From Skermanella stibiiresistens SB22 (GTDB lineage: Bacteria; Pseudomonadota; Alphaproteobacteria; Azospirillales; Azospirillaceae): a stretch of 47,865 bases of DNA. Position 1 is the first letter of the stretch. The number at the start of each line of letters is the position of its first letter. The DNA lies in the NCBI RefSeq assembly GCF_000576635.1, contig NZ_AVFL01000040.1, forward strand, positions 1 to 47,865. The letters are read 5' to 3'. This document shows positions 34,056-43,216 of the stretch, in pieces. The position numbers were made by a program, and so were the translations under genes. The notes beneath the pieces are model-generated. The model was not told the origin of the DNA. It ran no database searches and saw only the letters and a program-made list of their open reading frames with translations.

Positions 34056-35834
34056 TCACATCGGCCATGTCACGCTGATCAGGAACGTGCCCAACACGAC
34101 CACGATCAGCGACAGCGGCAATCCCAGCCTCCAGTAATCACCGAAGCGATATCCACCCGGCCCCATCACCAGCGTGTTGCACTGGTGACCGATCGGCGTG
34201 AGGAAGTCGCAGGCCGCCCCCACCGCCACCGCCATCAGGAACGGATCCGGGTTCAGGCCCAGCCTCTGCGCGAGGCCGGCGCCGATAGGCGCCATCACCA
34301 GAACCGTGGCCGCGTTGTTGAGGAACGGCGTCACCGCCATGGCGACCAGCAGGATCAGCCCCAAGGCCCCGACCGGCGGCAGCAGGACGGCGGCCCCCGA
34401 CAGCCATCCCGCGATCAGGTCGGTGCCGCCGGTGGTGCGGAGCGCGTCGCTGACCGGGATCAGCGCCCCCAGCAGGATCAGGATCGGCCAGTCGATCGCC
34501 TCGTACGCCTCCTGCGGCGTCAGCACGCGGCTCGCCAGCAGGATGACCGCCGCGCCGAAGAAGGCGATCGTGACGGTCACGAATTGCAACGCCACCAGGA
34601 TCATCGCGATCGCCAGCACCGAGATCGGTAGGAAGACGTGACGCCTGCGGCCCAGCTGGAGATTGCGCTCCGCCAGGGGCAGGCAGCCAAGGGCCGCCAG
34701 CGTCTCCGGCATGGCGTCCTTGCCGCCCTGGAGCACCAGCAGGTCGCCCTGCTGGAAACGCACCCGGCGCAGGCGCTGACTGAACTGCCGGCCGCGCCGG
34801 CTGACCGCCACCAAATTGACGCCGAACCGCTCGCGCAGGCTCAGCTGCTCCGCCGACCGGCCGATCATCTGCGATCCCTGGGTGATCACGGCCTCGACCA
34901 TGCCGGTCTCTCCACGCCGCGCGACCGCGATCTTCTGATCCTGCTTCATGCCGACCAGTTCGAGCTTGGCGTCCTTGACGATCTTCTCCAGCGCGTCCGC
35001 GTCGCCCTCCAGGACCAGGATGTCGTCGGCGAACAGTGTCCAGTTGCCCGACGGCACATAGCGGCGATACCGCTCCCGGATGATGCCGACCACCGTGATG
35101 TCGGCCTCCGCCATGGTCTCCAAGTCGTAGACGGTTTTGCCGACCAGCGGCGAGCCGGACGTCAGCCGCGCCTCCGTCGTGTAATCCTCGATCGAGAACA
35201 TCTGGTCGCCATTGGCGCCGGCCCCGCGCTTGCGCGGCAGCAGGCGCCAGCCGAACATCAGGAAGACCACGCCGGCCACCGCCAGTCCAGCACCAACCGG
35301 AGCGAAATCGAACATGCGGAACGGTTCGCCCACGATGTCCTCGCGCATGCGCGAGACGATGATGTTGGGTGAGGTTCCGACCAACGTCGCCACACCTCCA
35401 AGCAGCGAGCCGAACGATAGCGGCATCAGCAGGCGGGACGCCGGCTTGCCGGTCCGCTTGGAGATCTGAAAGGCGATCGGCATGAAGATCGCCAAGGCGC
35501 CGATGTTCTTCATGAAGGCCGACAGCACCGTCACCATCGACACCAGGATGGCGATCTGGGAATTGGTCGTTTTCATGCGGCTGACGAATGGGCTGAGCAT
35601 CAGTTCGACCACGCCCGACTTGCCCACCGCGGCACTGACCACCAGGGCGGACGCCACGATGATCACGATGTCGTCGCTGAACCCGCTGAACGCCTTGTCC
35701 GTCGGTACGATGCCGCAGACGATCGCCGCCAGCAGAGCGCCCAGCGCCACGACGTCATAGCGGATGCGATCCCAAACCAGCAGCGCGACCATTCCGAGGA
35801 CGATGGAGAATGCCGCTATCTGACCGAAGGACAT
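34056..35834 (-). CDS. SLC13/DASS-family permease with two TrkA-C (RCK_C) domains
   Basis: A 592-residue protein. N-terminal membrane half (about 1-195) and C-terminal membrane half (about 405-592) flank two cytosolic RCK_C domains (about 215-300 and 305-385; strands such as L-V-G-K-T-V-Y-D-L and M-I-G-R-S-A-E-Q-L). Conserved permease motifs include F-M-K-N-I-G-A-L-A-I-F-M-P and V-G-T-S-P-N, and in the second half F-L-N-N-A-A-T and T-P-I-G-H-Q-C-N. This is the SLC13-like group for sulfate, citrate or dicarboxylates; the substrate is not readable. The start was chosen at the first membrane segment. Confidence 0.88.
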   Translation of the reverse strand: MSFGQIAAFSIVLGMVALLVWDRIRYDVVALGALLAAIVCGIVPTDKAFSGFSDDIVIIVASALVVSAAVGKSGVVELMLSPFVSRMKTTNSQIAILVSMVTVLSAFMKNIGALAIFMPIAFQISKRTGKPASRLLMPLSFGSLLGGVATLVGTSPNIIVSRMREDIVGEPFRMFDFAPVGAGLAVAGVVFLMFGWRLLPRKRGAGANGDQMFSIEDYTTEARLTSGSPLVGKTVYDLETMAEADITVVGIIRERYRRYVPSGNWTLFADDILVLEGDADALEKIVKDAKLELVGMKQDQKIAVARRGETGMVEAVITQGSQMIGRSAEQLSLRERFGVNLVAVSRRGRQFSQRLRRVRFQQGDLLVLQGGKDAMPETLAALGCLPLAERNLQLGRRRHVFLPISVLAIAMILVALQFVTVTIAFFGAAVILLASRVLTPQEAYEAIDWPILILLGALIPVSDALRTTGGTDLIAGWLSGAAVLLPPVGALGLILLVAMAVTPFLNNAATVLVMAPIGAGLAQRLGLNPDPFLMAVAVGAACDFLTPIGHQCNTLVMGPGGYRFGDYWRLGLPLSLIVVVLGTFLISVTWPM

Positions 35835-36173
35835 GAAAAACCTGTGTTGAGCGGGATGACCGGAACGCTGGTAAGGACCCGAGCCAGACTGGCGCGGCGA
35901 ACCGGCTGGGCGGGAACGCGGATGACCGCCCGTGGTTCCACGGACGGGCTCGACCATGGCTCACTTTAATCACGGACGCAACCAAGCTCCGGACAGGCGG
36001 ATCGCGGCTCAAATCGGATGGAATTTCGCGATGCGCTGGCAATCTGATTTGCGAATCGCGAATCCACCAAGGCCGGAAAAGCCACAAACCCTCGAACCCA
36101 CGTCTTATGGCGAACGGCACGGTCTATGCAATGGGTGTTAGGCGAGATTAGTCGTCATCGGGAGCGTTCGGAC
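35835..36173. other. Intergenic region without a gene (339 nt)
   Basis: Divergent spacer between the permease and a glycosyltransferase-like gene, AT-richer around 35950-36110. It contains an 8-bp inverted repeat TTCGCGAT (36025-36032) / ATCGCGAA (36055-36062), a possible regulator site. No gene was found. Confidence 0.4.
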
Positions 36174-36815
36174 ATGAGTATCGACCTTGTCGTCATAGGA
36201 GAGAATTGGGGATGGCCACCGAGCGGCACCCATCATCTCGTCCGCCACCTGGGCGCGGGACGCAAGGTTGTTTGGGTGAACTCCCCGACGCTGACCTGCT
36301 GCCCCGCCTGCCCGCACCTGAAGGCTTACCCGGCCGAGGCCAACACTTATCGCCCCGACAGGATACTGGCGCCGCTGTCACTCTCCACGACGTTCCCGGC
36401 CGACCCCAACGCGCGCGCCGCCAATCAGCAACTGCTCGGTCACCAGATCCGAACGGCCATGGCGGCGCTGGACCTGCGGCGCCCGATTCTGCTGACATCC
36501 AGGCCGACGGCGATCGACGCGGTCGGCGAGTTGGACGAGCACGCCGTGGTCTACCATTGCGACACCAATTTCGGCGGTCATTCCAGCGCCGGCGACGTGG
36601 ATCGGCAATGTCCCCTGCGGCAACTCGAGACGGAGCTGATCAAGCGCGCCGATTTGATCATCACGGCCTCGCCGGCCCTGGCGGCCAAGCTCCCCATGTC
36701 CAAGACCATCATGCTGGCGCAGGCGGCCTCGCCGCGGGATGAATTGGACACCGCCTCGGCCCTGTGGCGGACGCGCGCCGCCGATGTCGCCCGGCTGATC
36801 GGCAACCTCGCCTGA
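36174..36815 (+). CDS. Short glycosyltransferase-like protein (N-terminal domain only)
   Basis: A 213-residue protein. The start MSIDLVVIGENWGWPPSG has GGAG upstream. The sequence matches the acceptor-side Rossmann half of GT4-type enzymes (TuaH-like): first strand plus glycine loop, V-V-W-V-N-S-P, H-A-V-V-Y-H-C-D-T-N, and A-D-L-I-I-T-A-S-P-A-L-A-A-K-L. The usual second, nucleotide-sugar-binding domain is missing. The protein stops soon after the inter-domain region, with a short helical tail. It may be a degenerate remnant or a non-catalytic protein. The gene is intact as read. Confidence 0.6.
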   Translation: MSIDLVVIGENWGWPPSGTHHLVRHLGAGRKVVWVNSPTLTCCPACPHLKAYPAEANTYRPDRILAPLSLSTTFPADPNARAANQQLLGHQIRTAMAALDLRRPILLTSRPTAIDAVGELDEHAVVYHCDTNFGGHSSAGDVDRQCPLRQLETELIKRADLIITASPALAAKLPMSKTIMLAQAASPRDELDTASALWRTRAADVARLIGNLA

Positions 36816-36818
36816 GGT

Positions 36819-37358
36819 TCAGCCGATCCCGGCCTCGCGAACCGCCTCGCGAACCCTGGGCAGGATCTCGACGCTTTCGGCCAGTAAACGGCCATCGAGA
36901 CCGAGCAATCGGGCCGTCCGGCCGAACATGACCGCCCCAGCCGCGACGCCGCCCGCCTCCGCCAGAGCCTTGGACGCCGACAGCTTGAAGAAGCCGACCG
37001 GCTCGGTCGAGAACCCAATTCCCACCAACTGAAGCGACCTGCCGAACGGAACCGGGCTTCCGGCCAGCCGAGACAGCAGCGCGTCGTCGAACGCACCGGC
37101 CGCGACCCTGATCTCGGCGATCTCGACCGGCATGCGATCGGGCTCGGTCCTCAGGATGACTTGCCGGAGCAGCGCCACCTTCTCCCGGGACAAGCCATGG
37201 CACGTGACATCCGCGACGATCCCGGTTCCCCAATAAGCCGACAAGACAGACGTCATCGACCCCTGGTGGTCGAGCAACCGCCGAAACGCGCCGGGGACCT
37301 CCGGCGGCGAAATCGGTTCGGGGGCGAAGGCGCCATAGGCGGACAGGAAGTCGAGCAT
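36819..37358 (-). CDS. Hypothetical protein, possibly UbiC (chorismate lyase)-like
   Basis: A 179-residue protein. The layout resembles the chorismate lyase fold: L-L-R-Q-V-I-L-R-T, then A-E-I-R-V, then P-F-G-R-S-L and a C-terminal G-R-T-A-R-L-L-G-L-D-G-R-L-L-A-E-S-V-E-I-L-P. That last stretch parallels the R-x-S/T...LL-x-x-E-x-F-L-P ending of UbiC. Similarity is from memory of the family pattern only and the assignment is weak. The gene converges with the preceding glycosyltransferase-like gene, 3 nt between stops. Confidence 0.5.
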   Translation of the reverse strand: MLDFLSAYGAFAPEPISPPEVPGAFRRLLDHQGSMTSVLSAYWGTGIVADVTCHGLSREKVALLRQVILRTEPDRMPVEIAEIRVAAGAFDDALLSRLAGSPVPFGRSLQLVGIGFSTEPVGFFKLSASKALAEAGGVAAGAVMFGRTARLLGLDGRLLAESVEILPRVREAVREAGIG

Positions 37359-37394
37359 GGGAAAAGGCGCCCTCGCGGCACTGGACGGATTCTA

Positions 37395-37895
37395 TCAGCC
37401 CGCCAGCGCCCCTTTCAGCAACCCGGCGGCCCCGCCGCCACCGCTGGAGTTCAGGTATTGCAGCATGACCGGCAGGAACTTGGCGGCCATGTCGGGCGAC
37501 AGGCCGAGGGACGAGAAGGAGCCCGCCAGCGGGGCCAAGGCTCCCAAGCCACCGGCGGCGCCACCGCCACCGGAACCTCCGCCCAACCCGCCGAGCGCGC
37601 CAGCCGCCATGTCGGCAAGGCCGCCGCCACCGCCCTGACCACCGGAACGCGACCCCATCAACCCGCCGATGCCGGGAACCTGGCTCTCGACCTGTCCGAA
37701 TTGGTCCGGCGCCATCCGCTGCTTGGCGAGGTTCAGCATCGCGCCCGCCCCGCCTTCCGCCTGCGGCTTGGTGACGCCGAGCTGCGAGGCCAGCGCGCTC
37801 ACCAGCCCGCCGGCATCGGCGGCGGCGGCGGTCGTGGGCGAGCCGGCCGCGGCGGTCAGCGTCAGCGCGGACGCCACCAGGAAGGTTCGGACCAT
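37395..37895 (-). CDS. DUF2780 (VcgC/VcgE-like) exported protein
   Basis: A 166-residue protein. The ATG at 37895 gives a Sec signal peptide (V-R-T-F-L-V-A-S-A-L-T-L-T-A-A-A, cleavage near A-A-A-A-D). The mature region matches the DUF2780 layout: L-V-S-A-L-A-S-Q-L-G-V-T-K-P-Q-A, then G-A-M-L-N-L-A-K, P-G-I-G-G-L, a Gly-rich middle, and F-L-P-V-M-L-Q-Y-L near the end. The glycine-rich tract (about 92-122) is low complexity. The function of the family is unknown. The gene lies 36 nt downstream of the UbiC-like gene start on the same strand. Confidence 0.75.
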   Translation of the reverse strand: MVRTFLVASALTLTAAAGSPTTAAAADAGGLVSALASQLGVTKPQAEGGAGAMLNLAKQRMAPDQFGQVESQVPGIGGLMGSRSGGQGGGGGLADMAAGALGGLGGGSGGGGAAGGLGALAPLAGSFSSLGLSPDMAAKFLPVMLQYLNSSGGGGAAGLLKGALAG

Positions 37896-38248
37896 CGAGC
37901 CAGCCCTGGAAATAAACACATGCCGCATGGTTTCGCGTCTCCATCAAGACTATGAGCTTGGCAGCTCCAGGATTTCGATCTGGAAAGCCGCAGCGGTGGC
38001 GGTGACGGACGCCACCGCGATCTAATAGGAGCAGACACACCCAACCGCAACCCTTCCAGACAACAGCTAGCTGGCCCAACAGTTGTGAACACCAGCCATG
38101 CCACCCACATTGCGACTCCAGCGATGACGCGGTGCACAAAAATTGGTATGACCAGTCGCATCAGGGATCGGTCCGTTCCCGGCGTGCCATCCGGGACACG
38201 CCCACGGGCCAGCGAAGACCATGGAACGAACAACAGGAGGATGGAGTT
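37896..38248. other. Intergenic region upstream of malate synthase (353 nt)
   Basis: Divergent spacer between the DUF2780 gene and malate synthase. An AGGAGG ribosome site for malate synthase is at 38235-38240. No gene or clear operator was found. Confidence 0.4.
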
Positions 38249-40441
38249 TTGAGCGAATGGAACCAGATCGGCGGCCTTCAAGTCGCCGCCGAGCTTCGCG
38301 AGTTCATCGAGACGGAGGCGCTTCCCGGCACCGGCATCGAACCCGGCCAGCTGTGGGCGGCGCTCGACGCCATCCTGCACGATCTGGCGCCTCGTAACCG
38401 CGAACTGCTGGCCAAGCGCGACGAGTTGCAGGCCAAGATCGATATCTGGTACCGCGAGCATCGCGGCCGTCCGACCGACCTCGAGGCTTACAAGACGTTC
38501 CTGCGCGATATCGGCTACCTGTTGCCCGAGGGCGCGGATTTCTCGATCGAGACCGCCAATGTCGACGCCGAGATCTCGACCATAGCCGGTCCCCAGCTGG
38601 TCGTTCCGGTGATGAACGCGCGCTACGCCCTGAACGCCGCCAACGCGCGCTGGGGCAGCCTGTACGACGCCCTCTACGGCACCGACGCCATTCCGTCCGA
38701 CGACGAGAGGACTTCCACTCCAGGCTACGACCCCCATCGTGGCGCCAAGGTGATCGCCTTCGCGCGGCGGGCGCTGGACGAGGCGGCACCACTGGCCGAA
38801 GGCTCGCACGCCGACACGGCTGGATATGCCGTGGTCGCCGGCCAACTGGTCGTGACGCTGGGTGACGGGCGCACCACCGGTCTCAAGAACCCGGCCCAGT
38901 TCGCCGGCTTCCAGGGTGACGCCGCGGCGCCGACCGCCGTGCTGCTGGCCAACCATGGGCTGCATCTGGAGATCAGGATCGATCGCGGGCATTTCATCGG
39001 CAAGGACGATCCGGCCGGTGTCGCCGACGTGGTCGCCGAGTCGGCCCTGACCACGATCATGGACTGCGAGGACTCCGTCGCCGCCGTCGACGCCGAGGAC
39101 AAGGTGGTCATCTACCGCAACTGGCTTGGCCTGATGAACGGCAAGCTCAGCGCCAAACTGGAGAAGGGCGGCAAGACGATCGAGCGCCGGCTCAATCCCG
39201 ACCGCGTCTACACCAAGCCGGATGGCGGCACGCTGACCCTGCCCGGCCGCAGCCTGATGCTGGTCCGGAACGTCGGCCACCTGATGACGATCGACGCGGT
39301 CAAGCTGTCGGACGGGAGCGAGGCGCCGGAAGGCATGCTCGACGCCCTGTTCACCACGCTGATCGCGATGCACGACATCAAGGGCACCAACGCCGCCGCC
39401 AATGGCGGGCTGCGCAACAGCCGCACGGGCTCGCTCTACATCGTCAAGCCCAAGATGCACGGCCCGGAGGAGGTCGCCTTCGCCGACGAGTTGTTCGGCC
39501 GGGTCGAGGACGCGCTGGGCCTGCCCAAATACACGATCAAGATGGGCATCATGGACGAGGAGCGCCGCACGACGGTGAACCTCAAGGAGTGCATCCGCGC
39601 CGCCAAGCACCGGGTCGCCTTCATCAACACGGGCTTCCTCGACCGCACCGGCGACGAGATCCACACCTGCATGGAAGCTGGCGCGGTCCTGCGCAAGGGC
39701 GACATGAAGGGCGCTCCGTGGATCGCGGCCTACGAGGACAACAACGTCGATACCGGACTGGCCGCCGGACTGAAGGGCAAGGCACAGATCGGCAAGGGCA
39801 TGTGGGCGATGCCCGACCGCATGGCCGAGATGCTGGCAACCAAGATCGGCCATCCCAAGGCGGGCGCCAACACCGCCTGGGTGCCGTCGCCGACCGCCGC
39901 GACCCTCCACGCGCTGCACTACCACAAGGTCGACGTTGCCGCCCGTCAGGCGGAGCTGGCGGGCAAGAGACGCGGCAAGCTGGACGACATCCTGACCATC
40001 CCGCTGGTCGACCGGCCGAACTGGACGCCCGACGCGATCCAGCAGGAGTTGGACAACAACGCGCAGGGCATCCTGGGCTACGTCGTCCGCTGGATCGACC
40101 AGGGCGTCGGCTGCTCCAAGGTGCCCGACATCAACAATGTCGGGTTGATGGAGGATCGCGCGACCCTGCGGATCTCCAGCCAGCACATCGCCAACTGGCT
40201 GCGCCACGGCATCTGCACCGAGGCTCAGGTGGTCGAGACGATGCGGCGGATGGCCGCGGTGGTTGATCGGCAGAATGCCGGCGATCCCGACTACCGCGCG
40301 ATGGCGGAGGACTATGACGGCAGCGTCGCCTTCCAGGCGGCCTTGGACCTGGTCCTGAAGGGCCGCGAGCAGCCCAGCGGCTACACCGAGCCGGTGCTGC
40401 ACCGCCGCCGGCGCGAGCTGAAGCGGAAGCTCGCCAGCTGA
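38249..40441 (+). CDS. glcB: Malate synthase G
   Basis: A 730-residue monomeric malate synthase, glyoxylate plus acetyl-CoA to malate, for growth on two-carbon compounds. The TTG at 38249 was chosen over an upstream frame because AGGAGG lies 8 nt before it and 730 residues match the usual G-form length. Diagnostic stretches are [35 protein letters not shown] and [16 protein letters not shown]. It is monocistronic by spacing, with a strong hairpin 24 nt after the stop. Confidence 0.96.
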   Translation: MSEWNQIGGLQVAAELREFIETEALPGTGIEPGQLWAALDAILHDLAPRNRELLAKRDELQAKIDIWYREHRGRPTDLEAYKTFLRDIGYLLPEGADFSIETANVDAEISTIAGPQLVVPVMNARYALNAANARWGSLYDALYGTDAIPSDDERTSTPGYDPHRGAKVIAFARRALDEAAPLAEGSHADTAGYAVVAGQLVVTLGDGRTTGLKNPAQFAGFQGDAAAPTAVLLANHGLHLEIRIDRGHFIGKDDPAGVADVVAESALTTIMDCEDSVAAVDAEDKVVIYRNWLGLMNGKLSAKLEKGGKTIERRLNPDRVYTKPDGGTLTLPGRSLMLVRNVGHLMTIDAVKLSDGSEAPEGMLDALFTTLIAMHDIKGTNAAANGGLRNSRTGSLYIVKPKMHGPEEVAFADELFGRVEDALGLPKYTIKMGIMDEERRTTVNLKECIRAAKHRVAFINTGFLDRTGDEIHTCMEAGAVLRKGDMKGAPWIAAYEDNNVDTGLAAGLKGKAQIGKGMWAMPDRMAEMLATKIGHPKAGANTAWVPSPTAATLHALHYHKVDVAARQAELAGKRRGKLDDILTIPLVDRPNWTPDAIQQELDNNAQGILGYVVRWIDQGVGCSKVPDINNVGLMEDRATLRISSQHIANWLRHGICTEAQVVETMRRMAAVVDRQNAGDPDYRAMAEDYDGSVAFQAALDLVLKGREQPSGYTEPVLHRRRRELKRKLAS

Positions 40442-40464
40442 GGCCTGGAGCCGCCTGATTGGCG

Positions 40465-40495
40465 CGTCCGGCGGGGACCGAGTCTCCGCCGGACG
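40465..40495 (+). terminator. 10-bp perfect hairpin after malate synthase
   Basis: CGTCCGGCGG (40465-40474) / CCGCCGGACG (40486-40495), loop 11 nt. No T-run. Confidence 0.5.
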
Positions 40496-40582
40496 TACCA
40501 TCCGGGGCGTACCGGGATAGCCTTGGAACAGCGGCCATGTGTTCCCGTTATGGCGTCAGCCACAGCGTTGGAGCGGAACATC

Positions 40583-41584
40583 ATGAGCGGCATGCTCGAT
40601 TGCCTGATCGTCGGCGGCGGCCCCGGCGGATTGACGGCCGCGATCTATCTGGTGCGGTTCAGGCGGAACATCCTGGTGGTGGACGAGGCCAAGAGCCGGT
40701 GTTCGTGGATTCCGACCTCGCGCAACCACGCCGGCTTCATGGAGGGCGTCAACGGCATCGAATTGCTGGAACGCATGCGGTGCCAAGCCCGCCAGTACGG
40801 CGCCGAGATCGGGACCGGCTCGGTGGAGACCATCCGCCGGCTGGACGACGGCACCTTCCGCGCCACCACCGGCAGCGGCCGGGAGCTGCGCGCCAAGACC
40901 GTCATCCTGGCCACGGGGGTGATCGACGACCAGCCCCGCCTGCCCGACCTGTTCGACGCCGTCCAGCGTGGCCTGATCCGCGTCTGCCCGATCTGCGACG
41001 CCTTCGAGGTGATCGACAAGAAGGTCGCCGTGATCGGCCATGGCCGCGACGCCCTGGGCGAGGTCCTGTTCATCCGCGGCTACACCGCCGACTTGACCCT
41101 GCTGACGCTTGGCACCCCGATGAACCTGACGGCCGAGGATCGCGCCAAGCTGGCCGAACTGGACATCCGCGTCATCGAGGAGCAGGTCGAGCGGGTGACC
41201 GAGGAGGATGGCCGGATCACCAAGGTGATCCTGAAGGGCGGTGTCGAACTCGCCTTCGACACGCTCTACTCGGCGCTCGGCACCCTCGCCCGATCGACCC
41301 TCGCCGGTCAGGTTGGCGCCGGGATGAACGAGCAGGGCCGCGTGATCGTCGACGCCCACTGCCAAACCTCGATCCCCGGCTTCTACGCCGCCGGCGACGT
41401 GGTCGAGGGCCTCAACCAGATCTCCGTCTCGATGGGTCAGGCGGCAGTGGCCGCGACGGCGATCCACAACCTCCTTCGCCAGCGCGACGGCTTGATCCCC
41501 CCGTTCAAGACACCCGCCGACCCCAAGCCGAAGCCGACCGGGGAGACCACGCTGTCGGAAGGCGCGGCGGAAGCCGGGGACTGA
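40583..41584 (+). CDS. Thioredoxin-reductase-like FAD/NAD(P)H oxidoreductase
   Basis: A 333-residue protein. The FAD Rossmann motif G-G-G-P-G-G-L-T-A-A is at residues ~11-20, and C-P-I-C-D is at the position of the TrxR redox C-x-x-C. The NAD(P) motif A-V-I-G-H-G-R-D-A and the FAD end motif Y-A-A-G-D-V follow. C-P-I-C differs from the C-A-T-C of standard thioredoxin reductases, and the NAD(P) loop G-H-G-R-D-A is altered. A thioredoxin is not encoded next to it. It is probably a flavoprotein disulfide reductase or a related enzyme. The start is preceded by GGAG. Confidence 0.85.
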   Translation: MSGMLDCLIVGGGPGGLTAAIYLVRFRRNILVVDEAKSRCSWIPTSRNHAGFMEGVNGIELLERMRCQARQYGAEIGTGSVETIRRLDDGTFRATTGSGRELRAKTVILATGVIDDQPRLPDLFDAVQRGLIRVCPICDAFEVIDKKVAVIGHGRDALGEVLFIRGYTADLTLLTLGTPMNLTAEDRAKLAELDIRVIEEQVERVTEEDGRITKVILKGGVELAFDTLYSALGTLARSTLAGQVGAGMNEQGRVIVDAHCQTSIPGFYAAGDVVEGLNQISVSMGQAAVAATAIHNLLRQRDGLIPPFKTPADPKPKPTGETTLSEGAAEAGD

Positions 41585-41585
41585 G

Positions 41586-42416
41586 TCATGTTCCCTCCTC
41601 CTTGACCTGCGCGTGGGCCAGCAACGCCACCAGCCCGACGCCACCCACGACATTTCCGAGCAGCGTCGGCAGGATGAAGCCCACCAGGTATTCGCTCCAC
41701 GGCACGACCCCGGCGAAGGCGGCGTGTGCCACCTCGACCGAGCCCGCGATGATGTGGGCGAGTTGCCCCAGGCTGACGAAATAGGTCAAACCGACGATCA
41801 CGAAGGGCTTGGCGGAGCCGGCCAGGGGCAGCAGCCAGACCAGCAGCGCTATCATCCAGCCGGCGAAGATGGCCTTGATGAAGGTGGTCAGCGCCGCCGG
41901 TTCGGCGGCGTGGCGGCCAAGCTCGGTGAATTGCTCCTTGGCCGCCGGCGAGAACACCTCGGTTCCCTCCACGGTCCAGGCGAACAGGAGGGTGCCCAGG
42001 ATGTTGGCCGCGAAGACGATTGCCCAGAGCCGCGCCACGTCGCCGATCCGGACCCAGCTCTTCTGGTGCAGCAGCGGCAGCACCGCCGTCAGGGTGTTCT
42101 CGGTGAACAGTTGCTGCCGGCCCAGGATGACGACCAGGAAGCCCAGGCTGTAGCCGAAGCTGCTCAGCAAGGGCCGCCAAGGCTCGTCCGGGAGCGCCGC
42201 GCGGATCAGCCCGTCGCCGACCATGGAGAAACCCATCGACAGGCCCGCCGCCAGTCCCGACCACATCAGCGACGACGCGGGCCGGCTCAACTCCTCCTCG
42301 CCCTCCTTCCGCACCGCCTCGTGGACGATCAGCGTGCGCGGGGCGGTGATCTCGTCGACGTTCTCGCGTTCCTCGGTTCCAAGCTCGTCGGAGGGTATGT
42401 GCCGGGTGTCTGTCAT
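41586..42416 (-). CDS. Formate/nitrite transporter (FNT) family channel
   Basis: A 276-residue protein. After a charged cytosolic N-terminus (about 1-45) come six membrane segments. FNT-type stretches are L-A-A-G-L-S-M-G-F-S (first helix break), F-T-E-N-T-L-T-A-V-L-P (F-T-x-N loop region) and the fourth/fifth segments with A-G-S-V-E-V-A-H-A. It is somewhat diverged from FocA/NirC, closer to YfdC-like members. Small monovalent anions are the expected substrates. It converges with the flavoprotein gene, 1 nt between stops. Confidence 0.85.
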   Translation of the reverse strand: MTDTRHIPSDELGTEERENVDEITAPRTLIVHEAVRKEGEEELSRPASSLMWSGLAAGLSMGFSMVGDGLIRAALPDEPWRPLLSSFGYSLGFLVVILGRQQLFTENTLTAVLPLLHQKSWVRIGDVARLWAIVFAANILGTLLFAWTVEGTEVFSPAAKEQFTELGRHAAEPAALTTFIKAIFAGWMIALLVWLLPLAGSAKPFVIVGLTYFVSLGQLAHIIAGSVEVAHAAFAGVVPWSEYLVGFILPTLLGNVVGGVGLVALLAHAQVKEEGT

Positions 42417-42493
42417 GGGTGATCCGATCAGGGGTTTGCCAAGCCCCAACGCGCCGCCGCCGGATTTGCTGCGATGCCCAAGAGGATTTGGGC

Positions 42494-43216
42494 CTAGCGC
42501 GCCGCCAGCCGCACCGCCGGCGCCTCGCCGGGATCGCCGGCGATCTCCTTGACCAGCTTCCGCGTGATCGAGTCGCCGAAGCTGTCGCGGTTCTCGGCGG
42601 TGGTGACGAAGGCGAAGGGACCGCCGATCACGCTCTCCTCGTAATACTCCTCCAGCCAGTCGTACTCGTCCAGGATCGCCAGCGCGTTGATCGTGACGCC
42701 CTTCGCGACCGCGCGGTCGCGGGCACCCGACACCTCGACGCCGCTGTTGCTGAAGCCGTTGCCGCAGATGTCGATGACTTGGCGCGGCGCCTCGAAGCCG
42801 TTGTGGTCGAACAGATCGGCCGCCCGGTCGATGGCGCTGCCGATCGCCGTGCTGCCGTCGCGCTGCGCCCGGTCCAGCTTGGCGATGCCGTCGGCGAACC
42901 GCACGGCGTCGGCGGCATCGGCGATCCGGGTCCACGGCACCACGGTCTCCAGCGTGTTCGGCCCCGCCCATTGCACCAGGGTGACCGCGACCGCGCGGTT
43001 GCCGGTGGCGGTCAGCGCGTCGGCCACCCGCTGGCTGCGGAACGCCGCCGCGTGGCCCCGCAGCTGGAACTCCAAGGCGCCGGTCGAGATGCTGCCCGAC
43101 GCGTCGACCGCCAGGACAAGCTCCAGGTCGACCGGCTGGTCGGTCGCCCGCGCGACGCCACCCGACACGCCCATGACCATCGCCACCGCCACCGCCAATC
43201 CCCAGGATCGGATCAT
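42494..43216 (-). CDS. DUF1194 exported von Willebrand A-like protein
   Basis: A 240-residue protein. Sec signal peptide (about 1-24, V-A-R-A-T). A vWA-like MIDAS motif D-A-S-G-S-I is at about 39-44, with G-S-T-A-I and D-I-C-G-N-G-F-S-N completing the metal-ion site region. DUF1194 proteins are common in alphaproteobacteria and are of unknown role, likely periplasmic binding or scaffolding. The start follows the mutY stop directly on the minus strand, which suggests co-transcription with mutY. Confidence 0.88.
   Translation of the reverse strand: MIRSWGLAVAVAMVMGVSGGVARATDQPVDLELVLAVDASGSISTGALEFQLRGHAAAFRSQRVADALTATGNRAVAVTLVQWAGPNTLETVVPWTRIADAADAVRFADGIAKLDRAQRDGSTAIGSAIDRAADLFDHNGFEAPRQVIDICGNGFSNSGVEVSGARDRAVAKGVTINALAILDEYDWLEEYYEESVIGGPFAFVTTAENRDSFGDSITRKLVKEIAGDPGEAPAVRLAAR

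Noticed and set aside
37862-40501. 879-codon minus-strand open frame opposite malate synthase
   Set aside because: No domain; the plus-strand malate synthase G is unambiguous.
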